Assembly: GCF_038784515.1 (NCBI RefSeq) | Contig: NZ_CP152376.1 | Location: 4,154,001-4,218,000, forward strand | Length of the DNA stretch: 64,000 nucleotides | Direction: 5' to 3' | Source of the DNA: Rhodoferax sp. GW822-FHT02A01 | Lineage (GTDB): Bacteria > Pseudomonadota > Gammaproteobacteria > Burkholderiales > Burkholderiaceae_C | Part shown: piece by piece, positions 27,018 through 37,606 of the stretch | How the letters are laid out: the number at the start of each line of letters is the position of its first letter | How positions within the stretch are numbered: position 1 is the stretch's first letter | The notes under the pieces: model-generated | Databases searched by the model: none | The model's input: only the letters and a program-made list of their open reading frames with translations | Told to the model about the DNA's origin: nothing | Program-made: the position numbers and the translations under genes

Positions 27018-29012
27018 ATGGTCGAAAACCAGGCAGTTGCCGCAGCTTTTGGCATCGGCGGCCCCCTGGCTGCATCGGTGCCGGAATACCGCCCGCGTGA
27101 AGGTCAGTTGCAAATGGCCCAGGCCGTGGCGCAGGTCATCGAGCAGGGGGGAAAGTTGATAGTGGAGGCCGGAACGGGCGTGGGCAAGACCTATGCGTAC
27201 CTGGTACCCGCACTGCTTTCGGGCAAGCGCGTACTGGTGTCCACCGCTACCAAGGCATTGCAGGACCAACTGTTTGGCCGCGATATTCCCAGGTTGCGTG
27301 AGTTGCTTGGTGTATCACTGCGCGTGGCGCTCCTGAAAGGGCGGGGCAGTTATTTATGCCTGCACCATCTGGAATCCGCACGGCAAGACTGGCGTCTGGA
27401 TGACGGCCGGGCCTTGCACCAACTGGCACGTATTGAAAGCTGGGCCCATGCCACGCAGACCGGGGACCTGTCCGAGGTGGAAGCGCTGGATGATTCTTCA
27501 CCTCTGATGCCGTTGGTCACCTCCACGCGGGAGAACTGTCTCGGTGCCCGTTGTTCGCAGTTCAGCCGCTGCTTTGTAAACACGGCCAGGCGCGAGGCAC
27601 TTGCAGCGGATCTGGTTGTGATCAACCATCACCTGTTTTTTGCGGATCTGAATGTGCGTGAATCCGGTGTGGCAGAGTTGCTCCCCAGCGTGCACACCGT
27701 GATATTCGACGAGGCACACCAGCTCAATGAAATCGGCGTGCAGTTTCTGGGGCGGCAGTTGGGCAGCGGTCAGCTCAGCAACTATGCACGGGACCTAGAG
27801 CGTGTTGCGCAAGTGCACGCGCGTGGCCTTGCGCCCTGGCCTGAGCTGGCCCAGGCAATAGAGCAGGGCGCTGAGGCCTTGCGCTCGCGTTTTCCTGTAC
27901 AGGACGCAGCGGTACGGATGGAGTGGCGTGTGGTTGGCGAACGCTGGAATGACTTCCTGCAGGCCTGCCAGGCTTCCATGGCACATGCCCATGACGCTTT
28001 GGACATGCTGGCGGAGACAGCGCCCGAGCTGCAGGTGCTGCAGCAGCGGTGTGGCGACTTGATGGAGCAGCTTCAATTGTTCCTGCAGCCGATTCCGCCC
28101 GGCGCGGTCCGCTGGCTGGAGGTCGGGCGTCAGGTGCGCATGCTGCAGTCTCCCATGGATATTTCCCTGGCCATGCAGACCCGTGTGTTTGCGCAGCAAG
28201 AAGATGCGACTGCGGGGGCGGGCAAATCCTGGATATTTACCTCGGCCACCTTGGGTCACGATGCCGGTCTGAGCTGGATTGTGGAGAGCTGTGGTTTGGC
28301 CGGTGCGCATGTCCTGAAAGTGCCCAGTCCGTTCGACTATGCGCGGCAGGCGGCCCTGTACGTGCCTTCACATTTCCCCAAGCCTGGCGACGCCTCGCAC
28401 AGCCACGCGGTGGCTCAACTTGCCCTGGAGGGTGCGCGGCAACTTGGTGGACGTACTCTGGTACTAACTACCACGCTTCGGGCCATGCGCACTATTGGCG
28501 ATGCCCTGGCCACCGCCATGCAGGGGCATGCTGATCTGGAGCTTCTGGTGCAGGGCGTATTGCCCAAGCGCGAGCTGCTATCGCGTTTTTTGCAGTACGC
28601 TGAAGATAGACAACGGGGCGCCATACTGGTGGCATCTGCCACCTTCTGGGAGGGTATAGACATGCCCGGCGAAGCTTTGCAATTGCTGGTGATTGACAAG
28701 CTGCCGTTCACACCGCCGGATGATCCGGTGTTGCAGGCACGGTCCAAGTCTCTGGAGAGCCAGGGAAAGAATCCGTTCAAGCATTTGCATTTGCCACAGG
28801 CGGCCGTGGCCCTGCGGCAGGGGGCCGGTCGACTGATACGGCGGGAATCAGACCAGGGTGTGCTAGTCGTGTGCGATACGCGCCTGACCCAGATGGGCTA
28901 CGGGCGCCAACTGTTGGCCACCTTGCCTGCAATGCGCAGGCTGAATAGTGAAGCGGACTACCGGCAAGCGCTAGAGGCGCTTACCAGAGCTTCCACCAAG
29001 GATCATTGCTAG
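27018..29012 (+). CDS. DinG/YoaA-type ATP-dependent DNA helicase
   Basis: A 664-residue superfamily 2 helicase of the XPD/DinG group. Walker A is EAGTGVGKTYAYLVPAL, and Walker B is VIFDEAHQLNEIG. Four cysteines for an iron-sulfur cluster lie in YLCLHHL and ENCLGARCSQFSRCF. C-terminal motifs are ILVASATFWEGIDMPG and LRQGAGRLIRRESDQGVLVVCD. These enzymes unwind 5' to 3' and help clear R-loops or stalled forks. The ATG follows the stop of the YdcH-like gene with no gap. The 3' end overlaps bamD on the other strand by 32 bases. Confidence 0.9.
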   Translation: MVENQAVAAAFGIGGPLAASVPEYRPREGQLQMAQAVAQVIEQGGKLIVEAGTGVGKTYAYLVPALLSGKRVLVSTATKALQDQLFGRDIPRLRELLGVSLRVALLKGRGSYLCLHHLESARQDWRLDDGRALHQLARIESWAHATQTGDLSEVEALDDSSPLMPLVTSTRENCLGARCSQFSRCFVNTARREALAADLVVINHHLFFADLNVRESGVAELLPSVHTVIFDEAHQLNEIGVQFLGRQLGSGQLSNYARDLERVAQVHARGLAPWPELAQAIEQGAEALRSRFPVQDAAVRMEWRVVGERWNDFLQACQASMAHAHDALDMLAETAPELQVLQQRCGDLMEQLQLFLQPIPPGAVRWLEVGRQVRMLQSPMDISLAMQTRVFAQQEDATAGAGKSWIFTSATLGHDAGLSWIVESCGLAGAHVLKVPSPFDYARQAALYVPSHFPKPGDASHSHAVAQLALEGARQLGGRTLVLTTTLRAMRTIGDALATAMQGHADLELLVQGVLPKRELLSRFLQYAEDRQRGAILVASATFWEGIDMPGEALQLLVIDKLPFTPPDDPVLQARSKSLESQGKNPFKHLHLPQAAVALRQGAGRLIRRESDQGVLVVCDTRLTQMGYGRQLLATLPAMRRLNSEADYRQALEALTRASTKDHC

Positions 29013-29784
29013 TGCGCTCACCTTTGGTGAGGAACTCAGAATTGGGGTAGTTGGTTTCCATGATGCGCTTGGCGTCATCACGCAGCTTCGTCAGGCCCAG
29101 GGCGTCGTACGACTTGTAGATGATGAACATGGCCTCTTCGACCGCGGGCACGTCACGGTAGTCTGCGACTGCCGTCTGCGCACGGTTGACCGCAGCCAGA
29201 TAAGCGCCGCGCTTGTAGTAGTAACGTGCCACGTGCACCTCGTACTGCGCCAGCGAACCCACGATGTAATTCATGCGCTGGGTGGCGTCGGGTGTGTAGC
29301 GGGAATTCGGGAAACGGGCCACCAGTTCCTTGAAGGACTCAAAGGCTTCCTTGGAGGCTTTCTGGTCCCGTTCGGACAGATCCTGACGGGAAATGGCTGA
29401 GAACAGACCCAGATCGTCATTGAAGTTGATGATGCCCTTGAGGTACATCGCGTAGTCCAAGGCAGGGCTTGCCGGATGCAGCTTCATGAAGCGGTCCAAG
29501 GTTGCAATGGCCTGTGCCGGCTCCTGTGTGCGGTACTGCGCGTAAGCCTTCTCAAGCTGGGCCTGTTGTGCCAGCGGTGTACCAGCGGCACGCGCTTCCA
29601 GCTTTTCGTACAGGGGAATGGCCTTGTCATACTGGCCGGAGTCCGCAGAGTCTTTGGCTTCCGCATAGATGGCGTTGGGACTCATGGTGGCAGTCTTGTC
29701 GACTGGGGTGGAGCATCCACCCAACCCCAAGGCCGCGGTCATTAGCGCCACAGCATAAACGACCGATAATTTGACTCGCAACAT
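28981..29784 (-). CDS. bamD: Outer membrane protein assembly factor BamD
   Basis: A 267-residue lipoprotein: signal and lipobox AALGLGGC with lipid-bearing Cys24, then TPR-like repeats (AIYAEAKDSADSGQYDKAIPLYEKLEARAAGTPLAQQAQLEKAYAQYR and others). It is an essential partner of BamA in inserting beta-barrel proteins into the outer membrane. The family end FLTKGERTSNDPWWKLW is clear. It is transcribed away from rluD, a common arrangement. Its 3' end runs 32 bases into the helicase gene on the other strand. Confidence 0.93.
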   Translation of the reverse strand: MLRVKLSVVYAVALMTAALGLGGCSTPVDKTATMSPNAIYAEAKDSADSGQYDKAIPLYEKLEARAAGTPLAQQAQLEKAYAQYRTQEPAQAIATLDRFMKLHPASPALDYAMYLKGIINFNDDLGLFSAISRQDLSERDQKASKEAFESFKELVARFPNSRYTPDATQRMNYIVGSLAQYEVHVARYYYKRGAYLAAVNRAQTAVADYRDVPAVEEAMFIIYKSYDALGLTKLRDDAKRIMETNYPNSEFLTKGERTSNDPWWKLW

Positions 29785-29798
29785 TGTGGGAAACTTTC

Positions 29799-30815
29799 TT
29801 GAAACAGACGGACGGGATTATATCGGCCACCCCCCTTGAGCTTGGCAGCGAGGAGTCGGAAGAGCTGGGGCCGGACTCCGATATCCGCATCCTGCAGGTG
29901 GACGCAAGGTACCACGGCGAGCGCCTGGACAAGGTTTTGGCCCTTTCGGTCAGCGAATTTTCCCGTAGCTATTTGCAGCAGTTGCTGGAGTCCGGTTTGG
30001 TTACGGTCAACGGCAAGGTCGTTACCAAGACCTCGCAAAAGGTTCGGGCGGGCGACTCCATCAGTCTGGAGCTCAAACCCACGCCGCAAAGCCAGGCTTT
30101 CAAGCCGGAGGAGGTGGCGTTCGGCATCGCCTACGAGGACGAGCATTTGATGGTGGTCAACAAGCCCGCGGGCCTCGTAGTGCATCCCGCGCCAGGCAAC
30201 TGGAGCGGAACGCTGCTCAACGGGTTGCTGGCCCACGCTCCGTGTTTCCTGGAAGTGCCGCGGGCAGGTATCGTGCACCGTCTGGACAAGGACACCAGCG
30301 GCCTGATGGTTGTGGCCAAGACCCGCGTCGTGATGGATGCACTGGTCAAAGCCATTGCTGCCCGAGAGGTCAATCGCCAGTATCTGGCGCTGGCGCATGG
30401 CGCCTGGAACGGGCCGGTGCAACGCACGGTGGATGCGGCCATTGGTCGGGATGTGCGCAATCGCTTGCGCATGGCGGTGGTGGACCTGGCCACACAGTCG
30501 GGCAAGGAGGCGCGCACCGACTTTGAGTTCCGTCGCGGTGACGCCACCCATTGCCTGGTGCATTGCAAATTGCATACGGGCAGAACCCATCAGATCCGGG
30601 TGCACATGGCTTTCATCGGTCACTCTTTGGTGGCGGACAGCGTGTACGGCGGCCTGCCCCAGTTGGGTCTGACTCGCCAGGCGCTGCATGCGACCCGGCT
30701 GGCATTTATCCACCCGGTGACGGGCGAGCCGCTACAGTTTGACGCCGATCTTCCCACCGACATGCAGCGTGCACTGGCGCAAATGGTGCCTGCGTTACAA
30801 TCTGGCAAAGCCTGA
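29799..30815 (+). CDS. rluD: 23S rRNA pseudouridine synthase RluD
   Basis: An RluA-family pseudouridine synthase that modifies the 23S rRNA helix 69 loop. It has an N-terminal S4 RNA-binding domain ([34 protein letters not shown]) and a catalytic domain with [16 protein letters not shown], catalytic Asp163, and the later [21 protein letters not shown] use the TTG at 29799, which has GGGA seven bases upstream. A TTG at 29784 is also in frame and would meet the bamD start codon. The gene pair bamD/rluD is conserved in beta- and gammaproteobacteria. Confidence 0.9.
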   Translation: MKQTDGIISATPLELGSEESEELGPDSDIRILQVDARYHGERLDKVLALSVSEFSRSYLQQLLESGLVTVNGKVVTKTSQKVRAGDSISLELKPTPQSQAFKPEEVAFGIAYEDEHLMVVNKPAGLVVHPAPGNWSGTLLNGLLAHAPCFLEVPRAGIVHRLDKDTSGLMVVAKTRVVMDALVKAIAAREVNRQYLALAHGAWNGPVQRTVDAAIGRDVRNRLRMAVVDLATQSGKEARTDFEFRRGDATHCLVHCKLHTGRTHQIRVHMAFIGHSLVADSVYGGLPQLGLTRQALHATRLAFIHPVTGEPLQFDADLPTDMQRALAQMVPALQSGKA

Positions 30816-30856
30816 AGGGCTGCAGACCACGCCGTACCATCGTTGCGAGGGTCGCC

Positions 30857-30874
30857 ACAGGGTCCTCCCCCTGT
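30857..30874 (+). terminator. Possible terminator hairpin after rluD
   Basis: ACAGGG (30857-30862) and CCCTGT (30869-30874) form a perfect six-pair stem with loop TCCTCC, about 40 bases after rluD, followed by only TTTG. A second small inverted repeat, TCGCC/GGCGA (30904-30918), comes before scpB. Both are modest and could equally be leader structures of scpB. Confidence 0.3.
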
Positions 30875-30940
30875 TTGCCTTCCGAAGAAATCTCATTGAT
30901 GTGTCGCCGTGATGGCGATGTTTCCGGAAATTGCCTGACT

Positions 30941-31642
30941 ATGAACTTGGCTGAAGCAAAGCGGGTGCTTGAAACTGCGCTGATTTGCACCCAACAACCG
31001 ATGCCTGTGCGTGACATGCGAGCGCTGTTTGCCGACGCGCTGGGTGCAGACACGCTCAAAACACTGTTGCAGGAACTGCGCGACGATTGGGCCAACAGCG
31101 GTGTGGAGCTGGTCAACGTGGCCACTGGCTGGCGTTTCCAGAGCCGTCCGGAGATGCGTGAGTACCTGGACCGCCTGCACCCCGAGAAGCCACCGCGCTA
31201 TACCCGTGCCACGCTGGAGACGCTGGCCATCATTGCCTACCGCCAGCCGGTGACCCGCGGCGACATGGAAGATATCCGTGGCGTCACCATCAGCTCTTTG
31301 CTGATCAAGCAGCTGGAAGATCGCGGCTGGGTGGAAGTGATTGGTCACCGTGAAGCTGCAGGCCGTCCGGCGCTTTACGCAACCACCAAACAGTTTCTGG
31401 ATGATTTGGGGCTGGAGTCGCTGGATCAGTTGCCTTTGCTGGAAGGTCCGGCCGAAGCGTCCCAGGCATTTGAATCGTTGATGCCTTTGGAAGAAGAGCA
31501 ACCCGCCTTGCTGGCTCCCGAGCCCAACCCGGATGAGCCCGAGCTGCAAATGGATTTACCCGTTTCGGAGCAGCCTGTAGAGGAAGCCGGCGACTCTGCC
31601 GGAACCGATACCAACCCCCCTATGGATGGAACCTTGCTATGA
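30941..31642 (+). CDS. scpB: Segregation and condensation protein B
   Basis: ScpB, the winged-helix partner of the SMC-ScpAB chromosome condensin. Family sequence: [28 protein letters not shown] and [82 protein letters not shown]. The C-terminal 70 residues are acidic and of low complexity. I prefer ATG 30941 because similarity starts there; the frame is open to 30875. It overlaps rluB by four bases (ATGA), a linkage seen in many bacteria. No scpA is in the window. Confidence 0.92.
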   Translation: MNLAEAKRVLETALICTQQPMPVRDMRALFADALGADTLKTLLQELRDDWANSGVELVNVATGWRFQSRPEMREYLDRLHPEKPPRYTRATLETLAIIAYRQPVTRGDMEDIRGVTISSLLIKQLEDRGWVEVIGHREAAGRPALYATTKQFLDDLGLESLDQLPLLEGPAEASQAFESLMPLEEEQPALLAPEPNPDEPELQMDLPVSEQPVEEAGDSAGTDTNPPMDGTLL

Positions 31643-32946
31643 CTGAACCCGACTCCACAAAACCCCAGGAGGTCGAAGAAGCCCCGGTTGAACCCGGCGC
31701 CGTCGTGTTTACCGTAGCCCCTTCTGAAGAGGATGCTTCTGCTGCACCGGTGCCCGCGACCGCGGCCACTCGCTTTGACGACATTCTTTCCGGCCAGTTT
31801 GATGCCGACGAGGAAATCACCGAACTCGCCCCGCCAAAGCGCGTGCTCGCGCCCATGGCCGAAACGCCCAAGCTGCACAAAGTGCTGGCACAAGCCGGCA
31901 TGGGCTCGCGGCTGGAGATGGAACAGCTGATTCTGGAAGGACGTATATCCGTCAACAACGAGCCGGCCCATATTGGCCAACGCATCCAGTTCGGAGACAG
32001 CATCAAGGTCAATGGCAAGCCCATCCGGGTGCGAATCGATCCGCCGCCAGCGCGCGTCATTGCCTATCACAAGCCTGTGGGGGAGGTGGTGACCCACGAT
32101 GACCCGCAGAACCGCCCCACCGTATTCCGCAAATTGCCCAAGCTCCCGCAGGGCAAATGGCAATCGGTTGGTCGCCTGGACTTGAATACGGAGGGGCTGC
32201 TGCTCTTCACCAGCTCTGGTGAGTTGGCCAACAATCTGATGCACCCGCGCTTTGGGTTGGAGCGCGAGTATGCAGTACGCGTTCTGGGCGCCCTGACCAA
32301 GGAAGAAAAGCAGCAGTTGCTGGATGGCGTGCAGCTGGACGACGGCATGGCACAGTTCGGTTCGATTGAAGATGGGGGCGGAGAGGGCTCCAACTGCTGG
32401 TACCGCGTCACCATCTCTGAGGGCCGCAACCGCGAAGTGCGCCGCATGCTGGAGGCGGTGGGCCATGCAGTCAGCCGCCTGATCCGTATCCGCTATGGCG
32501 CCATGATGCTGCCGCGAGGGCTCAAGCGCGGGGCCTGGATGGAGCTGGACGAGTCGGACATCCGCGGGCTGATGCAAGCTGCCGGCGCACCGCGCAAGGC
32601 GGGTGAGCGCGCTGAAGGTGGACGCGATGGTGCCGGCAATGGCGCTCCGGGCAACCGCGGCCCGCGCGGAAACCGCAGGCGTTCCGGTGGTCCGCGTGCC
32701 AATGGTGGCAACGCCAATGGCAATGCAGGGCGCGCACCCGCAGGATTCAATGGCGGCGGCAAGGGTAATGGAGCGCGGGGCGACCGTGCGCCAGAGCGCT
32801 CGGGCGGCGCTGGTCAGCCCGACCCCATGAAAACTTCGGTGGGATACATCGGTGCGGATAGCTTCAATCGCCAGCGCCAGGATCGTGGCTCGCGACCAGG
32901 CGGTCCCGGCGGTCCACGCCGCGGGGGGAGAGGCCGCCCGGGCTAG
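31639..32946 (+). CDS. rluB: 23S rRNA pseudouridine 2605 synthase RluB, with long G/R/N-rich tail
   Basis: An RsuA/RluB-type pseudouridine synthase. An acidic N-terminal extension of about 75 residues precedes an S4 domain ([31 protein letters not shown]) and the catalytic domain with [26 protein letters not shown], where Asp is the catalytic residue, and [27 protein letters not shown]. The last 120 or so residues are a disordered Gly/Arg/Asn-rich tail ([14 protein letters not shown] and similar), likely RNA-binding. Its 435-residue length is well above the core family size because of the two extensions. Confidence 0.9.
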   Translation: MTEPDSTKPQEVEEAPVEPGAVVFTVAPSEEDASAAPVPATAATRFDDILSGQFDADEEITELAPPKRVLAPMAETPKLHKVLAQAGMGSRLEMEQLILEGRISVNNEPAHIGQRIQFGDSIKVNGKPIRVRIDPPPARVIAYHKPVGEVVTHDDPQNRPTVFRKLPKLPQGKWQSVGRLDLNTEGLLLFTSSGELANNLMHPRFGLEREYAVRVLGALTKEEKQQLLDGVQLDDGMAQFGSIEDGGGEGSNCWYRVTISEGRNREVRRMLEAVGHAVSRLIRIRYGAMMLPRGLKRGAWMELDESDIRGLMQAAGAPRKAGERAEGGRDGAGNGAPGNRGPRGNRRRSGGPRANGGNANGNAGRAPAGFNGGGKGNGARGDRAPERSGGAGQPDPMKTSVGYIGADSFNRQRQDRGSRPGGPGGPRRGGRGRPG

Positions 32947-32953
32947 CTTGCAA

Positions 32954-32987
32954 TGCTAAAATCAGTAGCTTTGCTTATGTAAGCAAA
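32954..32987 (+). promoter_or_regulatory. ndk promoter with perfect palindrome at the start of the transcript
   Basis: TGCTAAAAT (32954-32962) is an extended -10 element. The -35 region is poor, as is common for that type. Directly after it lies TTTGCTTATGTAAGCAAA (32970-32987), a perfect inverted repeat with eight-base arms, covering the predicted transcript start. It could be an operator or a 5' hairpin. The ndk ATG is at 33014. Confidence 0.5.
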
Positions 32988-33013
32988 TTACTCAACCCAG
33001 ATCAGGAATCTCC

Positions 33014-33439
33014 ATGACTATCGAACGCACACTTTCCATCATCAAGCCTGACGCCGTTGCAAAAAATGTGATCGGTCAAATTTATGCACGTTTTGAAGCC
33101 GCCGGCCTCAAGATCGTGGCTGCCAAAATGGCTCATCTGTCACGCGGCGAAGCCGAAGCTTTCTACGCTGTGCACAAGGCACGTCCCTTCTTCAAGGACT
33201 TGGTCGACTTCATGATCTCCGGCCCCGTGATGATCCAGGCGCTGGAAGGCGAAAACGCCATTCTCAAGAACCGTGACCTGATGGGCGCGACCGACCCCAA
33301 GAAGGCCGCCGCGGGAACCATCCGTGCTGACTTCGCTGACAGCATTGATGCCAACGCTGTGCACGGTTCTGATGCCCCGGAGACGGCTGCGGTTGAAATC
33401 GCATTCTTCTTCCCCGGCATGAACGTCTATTCACGTTAA
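33014..33439 (+). CDS. ndk: Nucleoside diphosphate kinase
   Basis: A full-length 141-residue Ndk. It passes phosphate from ATP to other nucleoside diphosphates through a phosphohistidine. The active site is His117 in [13 protein letters not shown]. Other family marks are [20 protein letters not shown] and [19 protein letters not shown]. It sits eight bases before rlmN, a gene order conserved in betaproteobacteria. Confidence 0.96.
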   Translation: MTIERTLSIIKPDAVAKNVIGQIYARFEAAGLKIVAAKMAHLSRGEAEAFYAVHKARPFFKDLVDFMISGPVMIQALEGENAILKNRDLMGATDPKKAAAGTIRADFADSIDANAVHGSDAPETAAVEIAFFFPGMNVYSR

Positions 33440-33447
33440 TTTATGCA

Positions 33448-34599
33448 ATGACGGCCAACCTGCTTGATTTCGATCTGGAAGGATTGGCTGCTTTTTGCGA
33501 GCGGCTGGGTGAGAAGCGCTTCCGCGCCACCCAGTTGTTTCGCTGGATTCATCAAAAAGGCGCAGCCCAATTTGATGATATGAGTGACTTGGCCAAGTCC
33601 TTGCGCGAAAAGCTCAAGACAACGGCGCACATTCAGGCACCCAACGTCATTTCCCAGCATATTTCTGCGGACGGCACCATCAAGTGGCTGTTTGACGTGG
33701 GCGGTGGCAATGCCATCGAGTCCGTGTTCATTCCTGAAGAAGATCGCGGCACGCTGTGTGTGTCTTCGCAGGCCGGCTGTGCCGTAGGCTGCCGCTTTTG
33801 CTCCACTGGCCACCAAGGCTTCAGTCGCAATCTCACAGCGGGCGAAATCATTGGTCAACTGTGGTTTGCCGAGCATTTTTTGCGCAAGTACCTGAAGACC
33901 CCGGACCGTGTCATCTCCAACGTGGTGATGATGGGTATGGGTGAGCCGCTGCAGAACTACCAGCCTTTGGTGCAAAGCCTGCGCGTCATGCTGGACGACC
34001 ATGGCTATGGCCTGTCGCGTCGGCGCGTCACGGTATCCACTTCGGGTGTGGTGCCCATGATGGACCGCCTGGGACAGGATTGCCCGGTTGCACTGGCCGT
34101 GTCGCTGCATGCGCCCAACGATGCATTGCGGGACAACTTGGTGCCGTTGAATCGCAAGTACCCGTTGCATGAATTGTTGCAGGCCTGCCAGCGTTATCTG
34201 GCATTTGCGCCACGCGACTTCATTACCTTTGAATACTGCATGCTCGATGGCGTGAACGACACGCCCGCGCATGCCAAGGAACTGGTGAACCTCATCAAGT
34301 CCCAGTCGGCGCAGAGCTGGTGCAAGTTCAACCTGATTCCCTTTAATCCCTTCCCCGCATCCGGTCTTAAGCGCTCCAATAACGCTGCCGTGCAGGCATT
34401 TGCGAAAGTGCTAGCCGATGCCGGTATCGTTACCACCGTGCGCAAGACAAGAGGCGACGATATCGATGCCGCTTGTGGTCAGCTTGCCGGTGACGTGCAG
34501 GACCGCACAGCGGTGGAAAAGCGCATTGCCAAGCAGCGCACCATTATGTTGACCCCGGTGGCAGGCGCCACCGAGACTCTGAGAGACTGCGAACCATGA
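33448..34599 (+). CDS. rlmN: Dual-specificity rRNA/tRNA adenine-C2 methyltransferase RlmN
   Basis: A 383-residue radical SAM enzyme that methylates C2 of A2503 in 23S rRNA and of A37 in some tRNAs. The iron-sulfur cysteines are Cys111, Cys115 and Cys118 in [11 protein letters not shown]. The other mechanistic cysteine lies near the C-terminus in [14 protein letters not shown]. Other marks are [13 protein letters not shown] and [15 protein letters not shown]. It overlaps pilW by four bases. Confidence 0.95.
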   Translation: MTANLLDFDLEGLAAFCERLGEKRFRATQLFRWIHQKGAAQFDDMSDLAKSLREKLKTTAHIQAPNVISQHISADGTIKWLFDVGGGNAIESVFIPEEDRGTLCVSSQAGCAVGCRFCSTGHQGFSRNLTAGEIIGQLWFAEHFLRKYLKTPDRVISNVVMMGMGEPLQNYQPLVQSLRVMLDDHGYGLSRRRVTVSTSGVVPMMDRLGQDCPVALAVSLHAPNDALRDNLVPLNRKYPLHELLQACQRYLAFAPRDFITFEYCMLDGVNDTPAHAKELVNLIKSQSAQSWCKFNLIPFNPFPASGLKRSNNAAVQAFAKVLADAGIVTTVRKTRGDDIDAACGQLAGDVQDRTAVEKRIAKQRTIMLTPVAGATETLRDCEP

Positions 34600-35423
34600 T
34601 GAAACTGCGAGTGCTGCAATCCATTTCGCTCACGGCTCTGTTGGGCTGGACGTTGGCCTTGCTGGTGGCAGGTGGCGTTGCCGGGTGCGCGGGCAGCGGC
34701 GTATCGGCGTCTTCCACGCCCGAAACTTTCACGGATTCCGACGAGCCCGAAAGCCGCAAGCGTGCAGACAATCGGCTCAAGCTGGCGGTGCTGTATTTCC
34801 AGGACGGCAAGAACAATTTCGCCTTGGACGAGGTCAAGCAGGCCATATTGATCGATCCTTCCTGGTTCCAGCCCTACTGGATGCGTGGCCTGATCCAGAT
34901 GAAGACCGGCGACTTGCCACAGGCCGAAGCCAGCTTCCAGAAGGCGCTTTCGATCAACCCCAATTCGTCGGACGTGAAGCACAACTATGGTGTGTTGCTT
35001 TGCAAGATGAAGAGGCCTGCTGATGCCATGCGGATGTTCTCCGCTGCATTGGCAGATCCAAACTACGGACAACGCTCCAAGACCTGGCAGGAGCAGGGCA
35101 TCTGCCAAATGAACAGCGGGCAGTTGGCCGAGGCGGAGAACAGTTTTACACGCTCCTATCAGCTCGATGCCTCCAATCCCATTACTGGATACAACCTGGC
35201 CTACCTGCTGGCACAGCGCGGCGACTGGGTGAGGGCGCAGTTCTACGCGCGTCGTATCAACAATAGCGAGCGCGCTTCTGCCGAATCCTTGTGGCTGGGT
35301 ATCAAGATCGAACGCAGTCTGGGTCTGCGCGAAGCCCAATCTCAGCTTGAGTCTCAATTGCTCAAGCGATTTGCTCAGTCCAAGGAAGCCTTGGCACTGG
35401 AGCGCGGAGCCTTTGATGAGTGA
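34596..35423 (+). CDS. pilW: Type IV pilus biogenesis lipoprotein PilW (PilF), TPR protein
   Basis: A 275-residue outer-membrane lipoprotein. The signal peptide ends in lipobox VAGGVAGC (Cys31), and four or so TPR repeats follow ([66 protein letters not shown]). In Pseudomonas and Neisseria it guides the secretin PilQ. The place between rlmN and rodZ/ispG is the conserved one. No other pilus gene is nearby. Confidence 0.88.
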   Translation: MMKLRVLQSISLTALLGWTLALLVAGGVAGCAGSGVSASSTPETFTDSDEPESRKRADNRLKLAVLYFQDGKNNFALDEVKQAILIDPSWFQPYWMRGLIQMKTGDLPQAEASFQKALSINPNSSDVKHNYGVLLCKMKRPADAMRMFSAALADPNYGQRSKTWQEQGICQMNSGQLAEAENSFTRSYQLDASNPITGYNLAYLLAQRGDWVRAQFYARRINNSERASAESLWLGIKIERSLGLREAQSQLESQLLKRFAQSKEALALERGAFDE

Positions 35424-36324
35424 TGAATCTGTTGTGAGTGCCGCTACACCTGCTGAGGCCGAGATTACCGCTGGCACCTTGCTGCGCCAGGCGCGAGAAG
35501 CGTCCGGATTGCATGTGGCGGCTCTCGCCGTTGCGATGAAGGTTCCGGTCAAGAAGCTGGAGGCGCTGGAGGCGGACCGCTTGCAGGACTTGCCGGATGC
35601 GGTGTTTGTACGGGCGCTGGCAGCCAGCGTGTGTCGCACGCTCAAGGTAGATCCTTCACCGATTCTGAGCAAGTTGCCACAGTCGGCAGCACCGCGATTT
35701 GAAGCGGACGACCGTGGCATCAATACGCCGTTTCGCAGCCACGCAGGCTATCACGGTGGATCACTGAAAAGCTTTGCCACCAAGCCTGCAGTGCTAGCTG
35801 TGCTGGCTTTGTTGTTGGGTGCTTTGGTAGTCTTGTTCTTCCCAGAGCAACGCCACGTAGAACCCGCAGTCACGGCACCCGTGGCCGCCCCAGCCGATGC
35901 GGCGGCTCCCGCTGAAACTGCTGCAAATGGCGTATCGCAAACGCCTGCAGCCCCGGCTCCTCTGGCAAGCGTCCCATCCGTGGTGGTGGCAAGCGGTGCG
36001 ACCGACGGTGTGTCGTCGGCCCAGGTGCCCGCCAAGATGGCATCCGCCCCGTCTGCCGCTGCTTCGTCTGCCCCAGCAGTGGCCCTTCCAACCGTCATCG
36101 CATTCAAGGCCAAGTCGGAAGCCTGGGTGCGGGTGACCGATGCCAAAGGCACTGTGCAGTTTGAGAAGACACTGAAGACTGGTGAAACCGGTGCGGCAGG
36201 CGGCGAGCTGCCGTTGGCCGTCGTTGTTGGGAACGTCAGTGCGACCGATGTTGAGGTGCGCGGACAGCCCTTCAGCCTGGACACCCTGAACAAGAACAAT
36301 GTGGCCCGTTTTGAGGTGAAGTGA
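35416..36324 (+). CDS. rodZ: RodZ-like cytoskeletal/HTH membrane protein
   Basis: A protein of about 302 residues. It has an N-terminal Xre-type helix-turn-helix ([55 protein letters not shown]), one membrane span at about 116-140 ([18 protein letters not shown]), an Ala/Pro/Ser-rich linker, and a C-terminal DUF4115 domain ([32 protein letters not shown]). RodZ links MreB to the wall-building machinery and keeps rod shape. I chose ATG 35416, which overlaps the pilW end by eight bases; the frame is open further upstream. Confidence 0.88.
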   Translation: MSDESVVSAATPAEAEITAGTLLRQAREASGLHVAALAVAMKVPVKKLEALEADRLQDLPDAVFVRALAASVCRTLKVDPSPILSKLPQSAAPRFEADDRGINTPFRSHAGYHGGSLKSFATKPAVLAVLALLLGALVVLFFPEQRHVEPAVTAPVAAPADAAAPAETAANGVSQTPAAPAPLASVPSVVVASGATDGVSSAQVPAKMASAPSAAASSAPAVALPTVIAFKAKSEAWVRVTDAKGTVQFEKTLKTGETGAAGGELPLAVVVGNVSATDVEVRGQPFSLDTLNKNNVARFEVK

Positions 36325-37592
36325 TGGAACAACAAAAGCCCATTGAGTTGGCCACACCCCGTGTGCGCTCTTCGCTGCAATCAACTGTCGTTTGGGGCAG
36401 CCGGGTCGTGACCGTTGGAGGAGGCGCACCAGTGCGTATCCAGTCCATGACCAATACCGACACGGAGCAGGCCATCGAGACGGCGGTTCAGGTCAAGGAA
36501 CTGGCTTTGGCCGGCTCCGAGATGGTGCGCATCACGGTCAACACGCCAGAAGCGGCGCAGGCTGTGCCCTACATCCGTGAGCAGTTGGATCGCATGGGCG
36601 TGGATGTGCCGCTCATTGGTGACTTCCACTACAACGGCCATCGCCTGCTGAGTGACTTTCCAGATTGCGCACAGGCGTTGTCCAAGTACCGTATCAACCC
36701 CGGCAATGTGGGCAAGGGTGACAAGCGCGACCGCCAGTTCGGCCAGATGATTGAGGCTGCCGTCCGCTGGAACAAGCCGGTGCGCATCGGCGTGAATTGG
36801 GGTAGCCTGGACCAGGAACTGCTGGCGTCCATGATGGACGAAAACAGCCGCCGTCCCCAACCCTGGGACGCCAAGCCGGTGATGTACGAAGCCCTGATCG
36901 CCTCAGCAATCGGCTCCGCACAACGCGCCGAGGAAATGGGACTGCCTGCCAACCGGATCACGCTGTCTTGCAAGGTCAGTGGTGTACGCGACCTGATTGC
37001 CGTATACCGCGAACTGGGTAGACGCTGCAATTACCCCCTGCATTTAGGCCTGACCGAGGCCGGCATGGGTACCAAAGGTACAGTGGCTTCCGCCGCGGCT
37101 CTGGCCGTGCTGCTGCAAGAGGGTATCGGCGACACGATCCGTGTATCGCTGACACCTGCTCCGGGCGAGTCGCGTACGCAGGAGGTGGTCATTGCCTCGG
37201 AGATTCTGCAGTCGCTGGGCCTGCGCACCTTTGTGCCCAGCGTTACGGCCTGCCCGGGCTGTGGCCGTACTACCAGCACCACGTTCCAGGAGCTGACGCA
37301 GCAGATCGATGATTTTCTGCGGGCTCAGATGCCGGTCTGGCGTGAGCGCTATCCCGGTGTTGAAAACCTCAAGGTGGCCGTCATGGGTTGCATCGTCAAT
37401 GGCCCAGGGGAAAGCAAGCATGCCGACATCGGCATCAGCTTGCCCGGTACCGGCGAGGCACCTGCTGCGCCTGTCTTCATCGACGGCGAAAAGCGCATGA
37501 CACTGCGCGGCGAAAATATCGCCTCCGATTTCCAGCAAGTCGTTGAGAACTACATCCAGCAGCGCTTCGGCGCTGACGCGGTTTCCGCTTGA
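36324..37592 (+). CDS. ispG: 4-hydroxy-3-methylbut-2-en-1-yl diphosphate synthase IspG
   Basis: A 422-residue iron-sulfur enzyme, the penultimate step of the MEP route to isoprenoids. The cluster cysteines lie in [11 protein letters not shown] and [12 protein letters not shown]-terminal marks are [22 protein letters not shown] and [15 protein letters not shown]. The ATG at 36324 shares one base with the rodZ stop (TGATG). hisS follows, as in many proteobacteria. Confidence 0.95.
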   Translation: MEQQKPIELATPRVRSSLQSTVVWGSRVVTVGGGAPVRIQSMTNTDTEQAIETAVQVKELALAGSEMVRITVNTPEAAQAVPYIREQLDRMGVDVPLIGDFHYNGHRLLSDFPDCAQALSKYRINPGNVGKGDKRDRQFGQMIEAAVRWNKPVRIGVNWGSLDQELLASMMDENSRRPQPWDAKPVMYEALIASAIGSAQRAEEMGLPANRITLSCKVSGVRDLIAVYRELGRRCNYPLHLGLTEAGMGTKGTVASAAALAVLLQEGIGDTIRVSLTPAPGESRTQEVVIASEILQSLGLRTFVPSVTACPGCGRTTSTTFQELTQQIDDFLRAQMPVWRERYPGVENLKVAVMGCIVNGPGESKHADIGISLPGTGEAPAAPVFIDGEKRMTLRGENIASDFQQVVENYIQQRFGADAVSA

Positions 37593-37606
37593 ATATCACC
37601 CAAGGC

